Positions 19,435 to 21,027 of a DNA stretch of 21,027 bases are shown here, one piece after another. The notes beneath the pieces were generated by a model that was given only the letters and a program-made list of their open reading frames with translations, had not been told where the DNA came from and ran no database searches. Source of the stretch: Candidatus Omnitrophota bacterium (GTDB taxonomy: Bacteria; Omnitrophota; Gorgyraeia; Gygaellales; Profunditerraquicolaceae); contig CAIVOB010000088.1 of assembly GCA_903907475.1 (NCBI GenBank), forward strand, positions 1-21,027. Reading direction: 5' to 3'. Positions within the stretch are counted from its first letter, which is position 1. Each line of letters begins with the position of its first letter. Made by a program: the position numbers and the translations under genes.

Positions 19435-20117
19435 AGCCGGCAGAGTTAATTTTAGCTTTAGATGTTGATACCTTAGATAGCGCGCTGCAGTTTGTAAATA
19501 AGCTTTATCCTAAAATAAATATTTTTAAAATTGGGAGCCAGCTTTTTACTGCTTATGGGCCAAGAATCATTGAATTATTAGAGCAAAAAGGCGCGGAAGT
19601 TTTTTTAGATTTAAAATATTATGATATTCCTAATACTGTGGCTCAAGCAGTGGCGGCGGCCGCGCGTTTAAAAGTAAAAATGCTTACTTTACATATTTCC
19701 GGAGGTAAAGCCATGGTTGAGGCGGCAATCGCGGCGGCAGAAGCGCAGGCGAAAATTTCTCGGATTAAACGTCCGCTTTTAATCGGAATTACGGTTTTGA
19801 CGAGCAGAGATTCTACCGCTCAGGAAGTTTTAAATTTGGCCAAATCAGCAATTGGCTGGGGTTTAGATGGCGTGGTTTGTTCGGCGCAAGAAGCAGTTAA
19901 TTTACGTCAAGAGATTCAAAAAGATTTTTTGATTGTTACTCCGGGAATCCGTCAAACTACCGACTCAGGGGATGATCAAAAAAGAACCGCGACCGTAAAA
20001 GAGGCGGTGAGCGCGGGAAGCGATTTTTTAGTTATTGGCCGGCCGATTTTAAAAGCTGAGAATCCATTAGCTAGAACCATGGAACTTTTAGGAGACTTAT
20101 ATGGCACAAGAAATTAA
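19422..20117 (+). CDS. pyrF: Orotidine 5'-phosphate decarboxylase
   Basis: Last step of UMP synthesis, decarboxylating OMP. The catalytic tetrad is visible: Lys36 in FKIG and Asp63, Lys65, Asp68 in FLDLKYYDIPNTV. The C-terminal phosphate site is VTPGIRQ with GRPI. At 231 residues it is the ordinary short prokaryotic form. It begins inside the end of pyrD (13-base overlap) with AAAGG just upstream, and its end overlaps the ATPase subunit E gene by 17 bases. pyrE, which makes its substrate, is absent from the window. Confidence 0.95.
   Translation: MPKLKPAELILALDVDTLDSALQFVNKLYPKINIFKIGSQLFTAYGPRIIELLEQKGAEVFLDLKYYDIPNTVAQAVAAAARLKVKMLTLHISGGKAMVEAAIAAAEAQAKISRIKRPLLIGITVLTSRDSTAQEVLNLAKSAIGWGLDGVVCSAQEAVNLRQEIQKDFLIVTPGIRQTTDSGDDQKRTATVKEAVSAGSDFLVIGRPILKAENPLARTMELLGDLYGTRN
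20090..20094 (+). promoter_or_regulatory. Ribosome-binding site of atpE inside pyrF
   Basis: AGGAG lies 6 bases before the ATG at 20101 and wholly within the pyrF coding sequence. It fixes the atpE start and shows the ATPase operon is not separated from the pyr operon by any intergenic space. Confidence 0.7.
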
Positions 20118-20703
20118 AGATTTAATCGCGCAGATTCAGAATGAAGGGGTGAAGGTGGCGGAAGAAAAAGCCCGGCAAATTAAAATTGAAGCGCAGGCTG
20201 AAGCGCAAGATTTAATTGCTCAAGCAAAACTGCAGGCGCAAAATATTGTGGAAGAAGCAAGTTTAGAGGCTAAAAAAATTAGCGTTTCCACACAGGTACT
20301 TTTAAAGCAATCCGGCCGGGATTTAGTTATCAGTTTACGCGCGGAAATTAATGTTTTGTTGCAAAGATTAATTAAAGCTGAGACCGGGAAATTCTTAACG
20401 CCGGAGGAGATGCAAAGAATTATTGAAACCTTGGTGATTAATGCGCCACTGACTTTGGGGGGCGAAGTGGTGATTACGCTTAATCCAGCGGATAAAGAAA
20501 AATTAACGCAGGATTTTTTAAAACAATTAAGCGCGCAAACTAAGCGCGGGATCGTTTTAAAGAGCGCTGAAGATATCGCGCGGGGATTTATTATTAGTTT
20601 TGACGCGGGAAAATCTATTTTTGATTTTAGCGAGCAATCTTTAACGGAATATATTGCTAAAACTATGCATCCGGAATTAGCTAAAATTTTAGCGCCCGAT
20701 TAA
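20101..20703 (+). CDS. atpE: V/A-type ATP synthase subunit E
   Basis: Peripheral-stalk subunit of the rotary V/A-type H+ or Na+ ATPase. The 200-residue protein has an Ala/Glu/Gln/Lys-rich N-terminal helix (about 1-75) of coiled-coil type, as in subunit E, followed by a small globular C-terminal part containing GGEVVITLNPADKEKL and RGFIISFDAG. The start ATG at 20101 is within the end of pyrF, with AGGAG at 20090-20094. The next gene looks like DUF2764, which in Chlamydia, spirochaetes and Bacteroidetes lies between subunits E and A, so the position supports the call. The alternative name ntpE applies if it is sodium-driven. Confidence 0.85.
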   Translation: MAQEIKDLIAQIQNEGVKVAEEKARQIKIEAQAEAQDLIAQAKLQAQNIVEEASLEAKKISVSTQVLLKQSGRDLVISLRAEINVLLQRLIKAETGKFLTPEEMQRIIETLVINAPLTLGGEVVITLNPADKEKLTQDFLKQLSAQTKRGIVLKSAEDIARGFIISFDAGKSIFDFSEQSLTEYIAKTMHPELAKILAPD

Positions 20704-21027
20704 ATGTCTGCTTATTATACTTATTTAATTTCTAGTTTGCCGTTGCTCAATTTTTCTCACGCCGCGCCTTTTAGCTTAGAAGATTTTTTTAGTAAATGCC
20801 AAGGATTAATTTCCGGTCGTGATTTTAAAGCTTTAGAGCGCTCTTGTTTTAAGGAAGCTTATTTATTGGACTCTGGCAATGCGGATAATCTGAGCCGTTG
20901 GGCAAGATTCGAGATTGCTTTAAGGAATGAATTAGCGCGCGCTCGGGCCAGGAGAAAAAAGATTGATGCTCAAATTTTCGTGCATCTTCTTGATGCGCCG
21001 GAAACGGATATTACGCATTTGGCGAGA
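20704..21027 (+). CDS. DUF2764-like V-ATPase operon protein (3' end outside window)
   Basis: A frame opens at ATG 20704, directly after the atpE stop, and stays open to the window end (108 codons). The N-terminus, MSAYYTYLISSLPLLNF followed by a Phe-Ser-Leu-Glu-Asp-Phe segment, resembles the start of DUF2764 proteins encoded in bacterial V-type ATPase operons between subunits E and A; their exact role is not established. The remainder contains an Arg/Ala-rich helical stretch near residues 75-90. No ATP-binding motif is present, so it is not subunit A itself. No clear ribosome-binding site is seen; stop-start coupling is likely. Confidence 0.65.
   Translation, partial: MSAYYTYLISSLPLLNFSHAAPFSLEDFFSKCQGLISGRDFKALERSCFKEAYLLDSGNADNLSRWARFEIALRNELARARARRKKIDAQIFVHLLDAPETDITHLAR

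Overview
The window is a single-direction (+ strand) bacterial chromosomal block: 17 protein-coding genes (the first and last cut by the window edges), two tRNA genes and three hairpin-rich intergenic stretches. The DNA is moderately AT-rich. Neither tRNA encodes its CCA tail, and a V/A-type ATPase operon begins at the right edge. A PyrR-controlled pyr operon, class 1B dihydroorotate dehydrogenase (PyrD plus PyrK) and a bacterial V/A-ATPase fit an anaerobic or uncultured lineage. An Omnitrophota/PVC-type bacterium is my best guess, but this is inference with low confidence.

Layout. 1-5344 holds gyrB (5' end missing), an uncharacterised six-helix membrane protein, and gyrA, tightly packed. 5351-5547 holds tRNA-Glu(UUC) and two perfect hairpins ahead of glmS. 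5548-8036 holds glmS and rsmI, overlapping by one base. 8037-8708 has no sizeable gene. Its left part (8038-8445) is a palindrome-rich repeat element. Its right part is a regulatory leader: an extended -10 promoter, a PyrR-binding RNA hairpin and an intrinsic terminator. 8709-20117 is a pyrimidine operon: pyrR, pyrB, pyrC, carA, carB, mutM, an ICMT-like membrane methyltransferase, pyrK, pyrD, pyrF. It is interrupted after pyrC by tRNA-Arg(CCG) and two tandem repeats that each carry a copy of the 3' end of that tRNA. pyrF then overlaps the first gene of a V/A-type ATPase operon (subunit E, then a DUF2764-like protein cut by the edge).

How it works together. The pyr genes cover every step from carbamoyl phosphate to UMP except orotate phosphoribosyltransferase (pyrE), which is not in the window. 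PyrR probably senses UMP/PRPP and controls read-through of the leader terminator.

The most striking observation is CarA. It keeps the fold and flanking sequence of the carbamoyl-phosphate synthetase small subunit but has lost the whole glutaminase site: nucleophile Cys to Ala, catalytic His to Asn, catalytic Glu to Val, and several glutamine-binding positions. CarB looks intact. The enzyme is therefore predicted to use free ammonia rather than glutamine, while GlmS in the same window keeps an intact glutaminase. Secondary points are a degenerate GyrA box and Met at the quinolone-contact position of GyrA, a possible leader peptide whose ribosome-binding site lies inside the PyrR hairpin, and the tRNA-derived repeats.
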